The notes under the pieces are model-generated. The model did not search any database, was not told where the DNA came from, and worked only from the letters and a program-made list of their open reading frames with translations. Made by a program: the position numbers and the translations under genes. Shown piece after piece: positions 23,674 through 34,474 of a DNA stretch of 64,000 bases (the first letter of the stretch is position 1; the number at the start of each line of letters is the position of its first letter). Where the stretch lies: contig CM075655.1 of NCBI GenBank assembly GCA_037953625.1, positions 124,131,001-124,195,000 on the forward strand, in the 5' to 3' direction. The stretch comes from Crotalaria pallida (lineage: Eukaryota > Streptophyta > Magnoliopsida > Fabales > Fabaceae).

Positions 23674-24413
23674 TGAAAATTTGAAAGATGGAATATTGTT
23701 CTTACCTATATTTATATATATCAACCTATACCTCATCTTTGTCATGTAAATTTCTAAGATCATATAGTTTAACTGCACTTTATACAAAATAAGAAATGAA
23801 AATGTTGGCATCCGTGAAGCTAAGATATCGCGGCACCCGTATTCGATACTGATATGCTTACAATATATTCCAAAATCTGTGTGATACATGTCCCTTAAGT
23901 ATCTCCTTTTTTAAAATATAAATTCTCAAAAAACACGTTTTGGAATGGATAAGTATTTAAGTTAGCATTATACAATAATTATATAACGATGCTTTTGAAG
24001 TATAGATTATTGAGCGAAGACTTCTTTCAAATTATAATAGAGATGCTTTAGTAACCTTCCTGCTGACTGCTGAGGAAGTGGAATAGAATAATAAGTTTGA
24101 GCAGCGTTAGAGAAGCAAGACATACAGCATTCAGGTGAGCACTACTCTTCTTGGAGAAGCAACAAGAGCAAAGACTAACCAAACAAGTCCCAAATTCTAG
24201 TGGTTATGTGCACTCTGAATTTCCAAACCATGAAGTGACAATAATGTCCCAAATATATAGTAGGAAGTTTGATGTACTTAACAGCTCCAAGACCCAATAT
24301 TATGCATGCAGTATGTCTCATTAGCAGGTACGTGGAATGTCCAAAGGAGATAGACGCATCTTCTTGCCGCAAAAAAATAAAAAAATAAAAAAATTGCTAC
24401 TTACAAGGAACTA
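23674..24413. other. Downstream region of the DA1-type gene
   Basis: The DA1 3'UTR should lie in the first few hundred bases. No AATAAA match decides the poly-A site. The rest is non-coding. Confidence 0.4.
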
Positions 24414-24423
24414 CAAGTTATTG

Positions 24424-24500
24424 ATTGTTCTACAAGAAAGGTGAAAAATCAGGCTTGCTTGGCTTTACTAATGGTGATCATGCCGGGGATTTGGATGATA
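24424..24500 (+). pseudogene. Ty1/copia RNase H relic
   Basis: Frame from 24425 reads FYKKGEKSGLLGFTNGDHAG then DLDDRFEH. This resembles the start of the Ty1/copia RNase H domain (Y-K-x-G-x-x-x-x-L-x-G-F-T-D-x-D-Y-A-G-D-x-D-D-R). Homology is lost afterwards and no LTRs or other pol domains are nearby, so it is a fragment of about 75 bp. Confidence 0.5.
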
Positions 24501-24959
24501 GGTTCGAGCATGTTTGGTTATGTTTTCATGCTCATCAGTTCTGCAGCTATTTCATGGTCCTAAAATTATATAATAAAAAAAAAAGGACTAAAAATGAAAC
24601 AAAAGCAAGACATTGCCACTTTGTCACTTCCTGGTTCTGAATCGGAGTGTGGGGAGTGGGAGAGGAATGAGGATTTGAGGGCAATAGGGCATTATAATAT
24701 TTTTGTATAATGATTTTATGACAATGATTTTGAGGGCATTATAATGATTTGATAATAAGTTAATTTCGGTTCCCAGAAAAAGGTTCCTCCTTATACAAGG
24801 AGGAAAAGTTATATCCTTGAACCGTTGAGATTGTGACACTTGGAAAAATCATAAATTAAAACCAAATCATTAATTTAAAATTAAAAGAAACAAAATGAAA
24901 TCAGAGAGAGAGAAGGGATAGAGAATAGAGAAATCCAAAATGAGATAGAGAAGAGAGAA

Positions 24960-25190
24960 AGACACAGACGGAGAAGAGAACGCCATGCCCGCTGCTCACT
25001 CACCGCCGCCCGCTGGTCGCTTTCGGTCGCAAGCCACGACAAGGAAGGCGGTGACTTCCACCGCTGGCCGCTATCGGTGACTTCCCGCCGCGATCGCTCC
25101 TCCGCCCTCTCTCTCATGGCGTCGCTCGGAAGCACCGTCGCGACAAGGCGGTGACCTCCGTCTCGACAAGGAATGGTCACGTGACAGGAA
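24960..25190. other. GC-rich subterminal block of the MULE (left)
   Basis: Rich in CCG, CGC and GGTCGC-type words, in sharp contrast to the AT-rich TIR and flanks. It is placed symmetrically to the GC-rich block near the right TIR (29330-29515). It could be captured host sequence or the GC-rich subterminal region known from some MULEs. No domain is visible in its frames. Confidence 0.5.
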
Positions 25191-26640
25191 CCTTCTTCCA
25201 AACTTCATTTTGGTGGTTAACCATGATTCTTGATGCACTATTTTCCTTGACTGTTTTTGCAATTTTTCTCCCCTTTTCAATATGATCTCTTCTTTTTCAA
25301 TCTGTTGGTGGTTAACCATGATCCTTGATGCACTATTTTCATTTTGGTGTTTTTGACTGTGTAGAATTAGTTGTTAGAAAAAGATGTTTGAGATTTGTCA
25401 TTGATTTGTCACTTTTATGATGAAGCACCACCTGAGAAGGATAGGGAGTATGCGGTGCCATAATTTCTGGCTATGTGCTAACTGACATAGCTGTTAATTG
25501 CTTCAAGGAGGGCCTATATTTGCTTCATTTGATGCAACTAATTGATTTAGTGACCGATGAGTCTATATTTGTAATCATTTTTTCTGGTTGTGCTAATCTG
25601 AAGTATAGATGTCCGGAGTTGTTGTTAATCATTCTTTCTAGTTGTGCTAATATGAAGTTGGCTAAAACATTATTGGAATTATTGGTTTAATGGTTGTAAA
25701 AGGGGTATGGTATATAAAATTCATTTTGAAATTAACGTAATGTCTTACCGACAAGCACTTGTTTTCAATGGATTAGTAGAATGTAATGTCTTTGCCTTGT
25801 TGATATATTCAATTTTCTGCATTGCTTTGTATGTCAATTTTCTACACAGTGCACTGCTCTATATGTTAATTTTCTATATCGTGCATTCTGCTGTATTCAA
25901 CAGCAATCAATATTTTTGAAATGTGAACTTAAGGTGCAATATTTTTTAAAAAGTCAATTTTCTGCTATATTCAGCAGCCTGCGAAATCATGCTTTCAAAT
26001 TCAACAGTAACATCATGCAAACTTAATGTGAACTTAAGGTGCAATGTGAACACCCTGCTTTCAAGTGTGAACTAAAGGTGCAACGTGAACTTAATGTTGA
26101 AACCATGATATAACATCCTGCAATATCTCCATGATCTTAGTAATCTTGCTTTCAAATTTAGCAATTGTAAGGGCATACACTGCATTCCAGAAGATGTTCA
26201 CCAAATTTGGTGTTTTTAAATGTGTCTTGGAAATTTTCACTTACATAACGCAGATACAAACCATGAGAAGCACTAGGAAAATGTGTCTCTACTACCTTCA
26301 CACAGCCATTTACATCACAAACCAGTAAGTAACATAATAACCGGTGAGTAAAAATGTAACATACTAATAAACTTGAAACTTAATAAACCAATAACATTAT
26401 TCTTTCTAGGAACGTAATAACTAGTAAAATTTGTAGAAAAATTGAGTGTTCTACACTACATAAACATCATGTAAAAAAAATCATTCTACACATAAAAGTC
26501 GAACTTCTTCACAAGACTTCTTCAATCTTTCAAGATTTCTTCGCGAGTGCTTGAGCTTCCTCCCTAAAGAAATGAAACAGTATTAAAAACACTTGTTAGC
26601 GTAAAGATATGTACACTTACTAAAATTTTAAAATATATAT

Positions 26641-29165
26641 TTAGTCATAACCTACCTTGATACGAGGGCATGTCCTTTTATTGTGACCCTTCTCATGACA
26701 ATCACTACATGTTCGCATTCCTGTTTGAGATTGACTTTGAGCCACCACTTTTCCAAAAGGAAATCTTGTAGCCGCTTTTGGTCTTCCTTTGGTACTAATA
26801 TTGGTTGGATCACGAATTGTGATGTTTGAATTTTCCAAGCATGTTGTACTAATGGTTGAATCAACTTGATTGCATTCTTGTGTTACTCCAACTAAGTCTG
26901 CCTCCATGATAGAAATTCTCTTGAATCCTTCTTGCAAAATATCTACACCAATTTGGAAGTTACTCGCGTTTACTAGTAATCTTTTCAAAGAAATTATGAA
27001 ACGAAGTTCGAAAACTCCAAACTTCCATAGGAGTTAGTGGCTTTCCAACTAAGTCAATGTTTGTCTCTGTCAAATCACCAAGACACGTAGTACTATAACG
27101 AACACCAAGCGTCCACCTAGGCAAAATATATTCATCTGGAATCGACTTCATAAACAATTTTTGTTTCATGATGAACAAAATGTGTTTGCAAAGTAGCCCC
27201 CAATTCTCAAACTTTGCACAACTACATTTGAAATCTAGAGTACACAAATTAACATCAACATTGTGTGAAACTACTTTTCCTCTACTAGTAAATATTACCT
27301 CATAAGTGGCAAGCTCACCTTCCTTCCTCAATTTCTTATGTTGGCAACTCCAAACATGTTTAAACTCTTCAACAACAAGTTTAAAAATATTCCTCGTATA
27401 GACTTTTCCAGCGTGAGACTCAATATCACTTTAATGTGTTAAGTCAGGACAAGTGCTCATACTAATTAAGTCATCACTCTCTTCCTTTGATCGACGATCA
27501 GCCAGGGCCTTGTCATATTGATCAACAAATTCACTAAGCGGAGTGGTACTATGCACAAAGCCATCAAAAAAGGCATTCATGCTTTCACTTCTTTGACTTG
27601 ATTTCATCCCTATAACATAAGTAAAAAAACAAAATTATAAATCACCTGTAAACATCAATATATTACTAAATTTTAACAAAAAGTATATGAAATTTATCTA
27701 AATTTAAGCACTTGCAAAGAATGTGCCTCGCAAATAAGCTTTCACCCAATGTTGCCTCTTTTCATACATATCCTCCAACCATTTCCAAGCTTTCATCACA
27801 TTTCTCTGCTTTTCAGTCAATGCAACATCAAAAGAAGGCCTAAATTTTTCTTTTAATGTTTCCCATTGTCGTTCTGATTCTTCGATTGATATGCTTTTTT
27901 TAGCCCATCTTGTATAAACTTCATCAAACTCATCGGAAATTGAACGAAAAGGTCGAATATGTTCGTCCTCATGAAGTGATAGATGCCAACTACAATAACG
28001 ATGATGAGTATGCGGGAAGACTCTCTTAATTGCATTACCAATCGCATTATCTTGGTCAGTTATTATTGCACCTGGGGCTTTATCCCACATACATCTCAGC
28101 CACTGTTTAAATAACCAAACAAATGTTTCTTCTCTTTCATCTGCTAAGAGAGCACAACCAAACAAAGTAGATTGTCTATGATGGTTTACACCAGTAAATG
28201 ATGCAAACGACATCGAAAATTTATTGGTCTTATATGTGACATCAAATACCACAACATCACAGAATTTTAAATATACATTTCTCGCACGACCGTCGACCCA
28301 AAATATACTTCGACAAACATTATCCTCGTCAATCTCAAAGGCATAAAAAAATTGAGAGTCTAATGCTTTTCTCTCTAGGAATTTTTTAAGAACAATCATG
28401 CATTCTTTTCCAATATTATTTTTCCTGTTAACTCTCAAATGTCCAGATATTTGATTTGGTTTCACCATAACCAATTCATCACTCATGACATTAACAATAC
28501 GTGAAATTTGTGCCGGACCAAGGACACAGCCATGAATGTTATCTACAAGGCTCTTAACACAAGGGTTCTTATGCGCCTTGTTGTGAGAACGTAGTTGACA
28601 TTTTTTACTTGGAGTTAGAATCAAATCATGGTTGTGTATATTGGAAAATTTACTTACTACCCAATCCCCTTCTTTTGTTCTATCAATATGCATGTGAGCA
28701 TTGCAACCTTCTCTTTGAACACGACGACGTTTTACTTCTTTTCCAGCATCTCTCTTATCTGGTTTTTTAAAGCCCTCTTTGTTACACACAAAGTGATACT
28801 TTGTGTCGATTCCACTATTTTTGGGCTTATAATTCCAATTCTTACGAATTGAGAAACCTTCCTTAAATGCAAATCCATTATAAAAATCATAACCTAGTTT
28901 GTCAGTAGCAAAACTCATACTGACACGTGGGCCTTCTAACGGATTTAAGTTGTCTTCAAAATTTGATTGAACTTGAAATTGCTCTTTTTCACCGATCTCT
29001 TCCATTACATGTGACTGATTATTCTTTTTTTTGGTTTACATGGAAGGTCTGGGACTAGAACCCATGACCTGGGGGAGGAGGAAATCCTAAGTGTCCCTGC
29101 AGCCACCAACTGGGCTGTCTTACGCGGACATGTGACTGATTATTCTCATCTTCGTTGATAGTCAT
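26641..29165 (-). pseudogene. FAR1/MULE-type transposase, inactivated
   Basis: The original start is probably the ATG at 29165. After removal of the SINE the frame runs MTINEDENNQSHV into the ATG at 29005. From 29005 to about 27716 it encodes a FAR1-type zinc domain (about 35-130, with R-E-G-C-N-A-H and H-N-H), then a MULE transposase core with FDVTY (D255), ITDQD (D317) and CSWH (338-341). An intron is likely from about 27715 to 27610. The second exon, starting at 27609, has MKSSQRSESMNAFFDGF, an in-frame TAA at 27433-27431, a SWIM motif CSCAKF..LLCKHI, and a frame change near 26965-26985 leading to a zinc knuckle CSDCHEKGHNKRTC before the stop at 26641. It belongs to the MULE at 24774-29735, not to a host FRS gene, because it sits inside that element's TIRs. 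Confidence 0.82.
29026..29128 (-). mobile_element. SINE, family 3, inserted in the MULE transposase gene
   Basis: Same family as the copy at 15451, on the minus strand: it starts GTCCGCGTAAGACAGCCCAG at 29128 and its A-tail is the T-run at 29025-29032. Target duplication of 17-18 bp, (C)ATGTGACTGATTATTCT, at 29008-29025 and 29129-29146. It lies after codon 12-13 of the original transposase frame, in the same orientation as the gene. Confidence 0.92.
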
Positions 29166-29329
29166 TTTCTGATCAAGGAAATAAACATTTATTAAATAAT
29201 TATTTAATATAGATTGTGGATGAGCTAAAATAGTAACAACTGCTTAACACAAAATTATTGAAAAATTCATTAAAATGAAAACTACTAGAATGCTTTAATA
29301 AGGTGGATAATATGACTTACCGATGACTA

Positions 29330-29515
29330 TGGGGTTTGGATTTGGCGGGATGATGGTGGGTGGTGCGAGAGACGGTCCCGGTGGTTCGTGGTTGGTCGTT
29401 GGTAACGAGTGACGAGAGGTGGTGCGAGGCTAGCCTTTGACCGCGGACGACGGTGGCCGGCGAGCGGTGGTGCGGTGGGCAGCGACCGAGGAGCGGTGGT
29501 GCGGTGGGTGACTCT
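29330..29515. other. GC-rich subterminal block of the MULE (right)
   Basis: Strongly GC-rich (GGTGGTGCGGTGGG repeated at about 29464 and 29493, GACGGTGGCCGGCGAGCGG region). It lies upstream of the transposase start, so it may hold its promoter or leader. Confidence 0.5.
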
Positions 29516-29894
29516 TCTTTCTTCTTCCTTTATGCGTTAGCTACGGCTTTGTTACGTTCTTCTTTTTTGTTTTATTTGTTTTCTTTCTTTATTGTATTTG
29601 TGATTTTATTTTTAATTTGTGATTCTTATTTTAAATTAATGATTTGGTTTTAATTTATGATTTTGCCAAGTGTCACAATCTCAACGGTTCAAGGATATAA
29701 CTTTTCCTCCTTGTATAAGGAAGAACCTTTTTCTGATATGGGAAACAATATATTAAAAATATATATTATTTAAGTTTTGTTAACTTTTCACAATTTTAAT
29801 AACATTTTGAAAAGGAAAAAGTCATTTACTAAAATTTTGAAAGAAATGAGTAATAATTTAACAACATTAAAAAGAAAAAAATTTCCAAGTCAAG

Positions 29895-30222
29895 TTGGTA
29901 AAATATTTTCGAAAAATGCTAAAAAGTGTCCTTAGGGCATTGGTTAAAGAAGCAAACTTAAAAAATGGTGAATTTAGAACTTCGAGAACTAGTGAACGTG
30001 AATTTCAATGCAAATTTTCCTTTAATGTAAGTATGTGCCTTAGGGCACTGGTTAGCAACACCCAATATTTTCAACTAATCAATGTCTCAAGTTCAATTCC
30101 TTGTGGATACAGAAAATTCATGTTGGGAGACTCACCTGTCATAGTCAAGCACACGACTCGGATCGAATCTAGATGTACTTAGGTAGTGGTACCTAGGAAC
30201 CAGGTGGAAAAAAAAAAAAAAG
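29895..30222 (+). mobile_element. SINE-like element, family 1 body with repeated head
   Basis: From about 30085 on it follows the family 1 SINE (GTCTCAAGTTCAATTCCTTG, TTCATGTTGGGAGACTCACC, CTAGATGTACTTAGGTAGT, A-tail). Upstream, two related tRNA-like heads are seen: GTGTCCTTAGGGCATTGGTT at 29926 and GTGCCTTAGGGCACTGGTTA at 30035. The outer flanks AAATTTCCAAGTCAAG (29879-29894) and AAATTTCCAACCAAG (30223-30237) look like one shared target duplication, so the whole 328 bp may have moved as a unit. Confidence 0.55.
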
Positions 30223-30451
30223 AAATTTCCAACCAAGCCAACCCGAAGACTTTTTCTGTTATTAATAACGAAGAATGGGTAATGAAGTAATGGAGAATAT
30301 AGTTGAATATGAAGTTTTCATATGGAGAAGATGAAATTTTGAGCCATTACTTTAAGTGTCGTTGCTTTTTTGTTATAGAAGATGAAACATGGGCGGTGGG
30401 CCATTGTCAAATTTGATAAGGAGAACATGAAATTTTGAAGAAAAAAAATTG

Positions 30452-31828
30452 ACTAAACTGTCACTTTAGTCCTTCACTTTGTAAGGAGCTTTCATTTTAG
30501 TCCTTGACTTTTCAATAATTCATTTTTAGTCCCTCACTTTGAAAAAAGTTACTCACGTTAGTCCCTGACAACGTTTTCCGTTTATTGACGTTAACGTCGC
30601 CGTTAACTTACAATATCGTATTTCATTTTAGTCCCTAACTTAAAATTTTTAATTCACTTTAGTCCCTCACTATATCGTGTTTCATTTTAGTCCCTAACTT
30701 AAAAAATTTTAATTCACTTTAGTCCCTCACTATAATAACAATGATGTTTCTTTCGCTTTTCTCTTGTAATGTGACTACCTTAAAAATATTGACGGTTCTT
30801 CTTGTTATTCTGTAAACTAACTTTATAGTTTATATAAGCACTGACTCCAAACTTTGCACCTGAAGGCATCAATAGGAAAGTTTCTTTCGGATGAACACTT
30901 CAAAGTACATTATTTCATTATCCATATAACTAACATGTTTTTACTCTAAACTCTTTAATGTTTTAGTTTTTTTTTTATAAGTTCTTTAGTGTTTTAGTTA
31001 TCTATCCATGTGTGAACTAACCGGAATCCTACGGACAACAAATTAAGATATATGAAGGGTCTTCCATAATACAAAGCAGCGTCTCTGTTTGATAGGCTTG
31101 TGTTTAACAATGTATTCCATATTCACTTTACACTTATGAAATTTGCACATAGTTTGATTTCAAAACTAAAACATTGTTGTAAAAAAAAAAAAACCAAAAC
31201 ATTGTTTGTATTGATAGACAAAACAAGCTCTAGGTGAACGAGTTCGTATTTTGCTATCAAGAGCTGCTCCTTTGCCTAGGCATGTGGAGGAATTTTTGAG
31301 GTATGACGTTTGAATATCAAGCTAAACAAATTGGGGGAGTTTACAACATTTTGGTAATGACTCTTAAACACAGAACTCAATAGAATATTTTTGAATCAAA
31401 ACTATTGATACGTTCAAATGCAAAGCTTGGAGTCGATGCTTATATAAACTATAAAATTAGTTTACAGAATAGCAAGAAGAACATACCATCAATATTTTTA
31501 TGGTAGTCACACTACAAGAGAAAAGCGAAAGAAATATCATTGTTATTATAGTGAGGGACTAAAGTGAATTAAAATTTTTAAGTTAGGGACTAAAATGAAA
31601 CATGATATAATGAGGGACTAAAGTGAATTAAAAATTTTAAGTTAGGGACTAAAATGAAATACGATATTGTAAGTTAACGGCGACGTTAACGCTTATAAAC
31701 GGAAAACGTTGGCAGGGACTAACGTGAGTAACTTTTTTCAAAGTGAGGGACTAAAAAGGAATTATTGAAAAGTCAGGGACTAAAATGAAAGCTCCTTACA
31801 AAGTGAGAGACTAAAGCGACAGTTTAGT
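30452..31828. mobile_element. Non-autonomous long-TIR DNA element
   Basis: Left arm 30452-30859 and right arm 31420-31828 are inverted copies (about 408 bp each). They start ACTAAACTGTC and run through CACTTTGTAAGGAGCTTTCA, CGTTAACGTCGCCGTTAACT and CTTTCGCTTTTCTCTTGTA. Each arm contains a tandem duplication of about 61 bp (TTTCATTTTAGTCCCTAACT units). The 560-bp centre has no coding region. A-rich flanks (AAAAAAAAT at 30441 and 31829) may be a 9-bp duplication, but low complexity makes this weak. It ends about 220 bp before the PPR start codon. Confidence 0.75.
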
Positions 31829-32046
31829 AAAAAAAATGAAGTTTTGGAGAAGATGAATACAAGGGTATTTTGGGTATTGTAGAAAAAAGAGGGTGAAGTA
31901 TCAATAGGGGTCAAAAAAAGTGAATTCTCTTCCGTCCTATACGTGAATCAGTGTATTTTTTGGCTCTGCATTGGGCACTGGTACCGTTGTTTTTGTCATT
32001 CATAATAATGCGCACACCAGGTGTTTGATCCTCTGCCTCATTAACA

Positions 32047-34026
32047 ATGCTGATGATGAAAAAGAAGACGTTGTATTGCAATTTGAACCTTGTCAACAGA
32101 TTAACCCAGCAATTACAACTTCAAGTTCGTTCCTATGCCCGTGACCCCTTTCCCTCCAAAGTCTCTCACTACCTTCTCCGTGCCAAACTCATCGATTCAT
32201 TTCGCATCGCTCTCCGCTCCACCAACCCCAACAACACTTCACTTCCCACTCTCTTAAACCACCGCCTTCTCGACTCTTTCGTGGTCACTCATTCCCTTCG
32301 TTCCGCACCCTCTGCTGATTCCGCACTCTCCCTAGTCCAAGCCCTTGACAAAGTTCCCCGCTTTTCGCATACCCAGCATACCCTCTATGCCCTTGCTACC
32401 GTGCTCGCCAAGTCTGGTCGAATCGCTGAGCTCAAGGCCCTCATTGATGATATCCGCGCCAAGAAATTCGGTAATGTTAGGATTGGCTTCATGGATTTGG
32501 TGCGGTGGTATGCTGCAGCCAGGGACCTTGACTCTGTCATTGGGTTATTGGATGAGTATAGGGTTGAAAATAAGCATTTATGCACCGAGTCGTATAACAT
32601 TGTTATGGCTCTCTATGTGCAATTGGGTAAGGACTCGGAGGTTGTTAGAGTTTTTAAAAGAATGATTGATGAAGGGTCGCTTCCGAATTGTAGAAGCTAT
32701 ACTATCATAATTGAGCACCTCGTGAAATCTGGAAAGTTGTTTGAAGCCATGGAGATTTTTAAAGTGTTGCCTTTGATGAGGGCCAAACGTACTTTGAAGC
32801 AGTATTCTGTTCTGATTGAGAGTTTTATTGGCGAAAAACGGTTTGAAGAAGTGAAGATATTAATACATGAAATGCAAGTTGATGGAATACTGCCTAGTCG
32901 AACCACGAGCTTAGCACTGCAGAGGATGAAGGAGGAAGGATTTCTTAAGGAGAATCATGAATTCTTTAGAGAAAATACTATGCCAGACGAAAGAATCAAG
33001 AGTATAAGATATTCTATTGACAGTGATGACGAGGAAGAGGAAGGGGAGGTGGATGAGAATGTAAGTCATGGTGACCATGTTGATAAGGTCCAGCTAAAAC
33101 CGTGGCTGGATCCTCGGGCTTTGGCTAATGCCTTGCAGAGTTGGAGTGCTGATGAGGTTGCAGCACTAGAGGGTGCAAACTTTGTGTGGACAACCAGGTT
33201 TGTATGCAAGATGCTTAGAAACTTCAGTTCACCAGAAACTGCATGGAACTTCTTCTGTTGGGTTGCTAATCAACCTGGATTTATTCATGACATATACACT
33301 GTACAAAGAATCATGACCCTTTTAGCACGGCATGGACGTACAGATTTGGTTGATAGACTAATATCCAAGATCAGAACAGAGGGACTGAGACTACCATTCA
33401 GCACCATCAGGCTAATCATTGACTTTTATGGGATTTCCAAAAACGCTGATGCTGCTCTGAGGGTTTTCAATCATGATCGAATGCTTTGCGGTCCTATATC
33501 AAAATCTAATCTGATGCTTTTGTATTCATCTCTTCTTAGAGCATTGACCAAGTGTGGAAGGAATTTTGAGGCCTTGGATATGCTTGATGAGATGATTTTA
33601 AATGGTATTTGCCCAGATATCCAAACATTTTCGGGTCTAATGCAATATTTTTCGCAACTTGGAGACATAAAAACAGTGCAGAAACTCTTTTCAATGGTTA
33701 GGCAGATTGGTCTAGAACCAGATGCTTATCTTTTTAAGGTACTAATCCAAGGTTATTGCAAGTCAAAAAGAGCTGCATTAGCATGGAGACTATTTGAAGA
33801 CATGAAGAACTCAGGTCTGGTGCCTGATTCTGCCACCAAAGAGTTGTTAGTGAAGAGCTTGTGGAAAGAAGGGCGACGGAGAGAGGCAGCAGCTGTGGAA
33901 GAGAGTTATGATCTTAATGTGGTTCTTCCACTCGCACTGCCCGGTCATGTATGGACTGTCAGCTCGGCAGATCTCACAAGAGTTTATAATATTTATTCAA
34001 ATTGTTTTGCTTCAAATGGTGGCTAG
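32047..34026 (+). CDS. Pentatricopeptide repeat (PPR) protein, P-type
   Basis: Single uninterrupted frame of 659 aa, as is usual for plant PPR genes. The N terminus is basic and rich in serine and leucine without acidic residues, fitting an organelle targeting peptide (mitochondrial or plastid). Helical-pair repeats of about 35 residues are recognisable, for example SYNIVMALYVQLGKDSEVVR, SYTIIIEHLVKSGKLFEAME, LMLLYSSLLRALTKCGRNFE and YLFKVLIQGYCKSKRAALAW with following F-x-x-M and G-x-x-P-D pieces. An acidic segment (DSDDEEEEGEVDE, about residue 325) splits two repeat blocks. No E or DYW tail is present, so it is a P-class protein expected to bind organellar RNA. It may correspond to Arabidopsis At5g66631, from memory and not checked. 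The promoter space is short because a transposable element ends at 31828. Confidence 0.9.
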   Translation: MLMMKKKTLYCNLNLVNRLTQQLQLQVRSYARDPFPSKVSHYLLRAKLIDSFRIALRSTNPNNTSLPTLLNHRLLDSFVVTHSLRSAPSADSALSLVQALDKVPRFSHTQHTLYALATVLAKSGRIAELKALIDDIRAKKFGNVRIGFMDLVRWYAAARDLDSVIGLLDEYRVENKHLCTESYNIVMALYVQLGKDSEVVRVFKRMIDEGSLPNCRSYTIIIEHLVKSGKLFEAMEIFKVLPLMRAKRTLKQYSVLIESFIGEKRFEEVKILIHEMQVDGILPSRTTSLALQRMKEEGFLKENHEFFRENTMPDERIKSIRYSIDSDDEEEEGEVDENVSHGDHVDKVQLKPWLDPRALANALQSWSADEVAALEGANFVWTTRFVCKMLRNFSSPETAWNFFCWVANQPGFIHDIYTVQRIMTLLARHGRTDLVDRLISKIRTEGLRLPFSTIRLIIDFYGISKNADAALRVFNHDRMLCGPISKSNLMLLYSSLLRALTKCGRNFEALDMLDEMILNGICPDIQTFSGLMQYFSQLGDIKTVQKLFSMVRQIGLEPDAYLFKVLIQGYCKSKRAALAWRLFEDMKNSGLVPDSATKELLVKSLWKEGRRREAAAVEESYDLNVVLPLALPGHVWTVSSADLTRVYNIYSNCFASNGG

Positions 34027-34474
34027 AGTTATGGATATGTCTACCTGATAGATGTAGATTTCTTCAAGCTTGAAAAATCAGTATACATTTTAACAAGTGA
34101 AGAGGCAGGGCAAGGGATGCAAAAATGTGTTTAAGTTACAGTAACAAACTGATATTTGAGTTTTGAAAGAAAAAAAATTAATTAATATGGCCAGGACATG
34201 ATACTCAAAAATGGGCTGTTGTTCTGACTTCTGATGTATAGGCTTTGTTGAGTTTACTTAGTGAAATGCTAGAAATAAAGTTCTGTTAATCACAGATTGG
34301 TGAATCTCTAGTCAATATGTGGATAGCTACATCCACAGTCGGCTGCTGACTTCTTCGATTTGCAGGATGTCTATTGATGATCATCTTTTATTGTTATCGG
34401 TTATCCTGTTGCAATTTTCTATTCCTCTTATATTTCTTTACAAAAGTATTTGGATAGCAAAATCTCTTAATATA
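34027..34474. other. 3' region of the PPR gene
   Basis: Likely 3'UTR and intergenic DNA. An AATAAA signal occurs at about 34273 (GAAATAAAGTTC). Confidence 0.4.

Larger units (their letters stand above)
24774..29735 (-). mobile_element. Mutator-like element (MULE) with FAR1-type transposase
   Basis: The left end (24774-24882) and the right end (29628-29735) are inverted copies of each other over about 108 bp, including CAGAAAAAGGTTC, TTATACAAGGAGGAAAAG, TATATCCTTGAACCGTTGAG and TTGTGACACTTGG. Between them lie GC-rich subterminal blocks (about 24960-25190 and 29330-29515) and a transposase gene on the minus strand. The total is 4,962 bp. I could not identify a clean 9-bp target duplication, so the termini may be slightly eroded. 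The layout is that of an autonomous MULE now decayed. The internal 25200-26640 segment has short direct repeats (TGGTGGTTAACCATGAT at 25210 and 25305) and no gene. Confidence 0.85.

Noticed and set aside
26641..29165. Annotation as a working host FAR1-related (FRS) gene
   Set aside because: It lies within MULE terminal inverted repeats and carries a SINE, an in-frame stop and a frame change.
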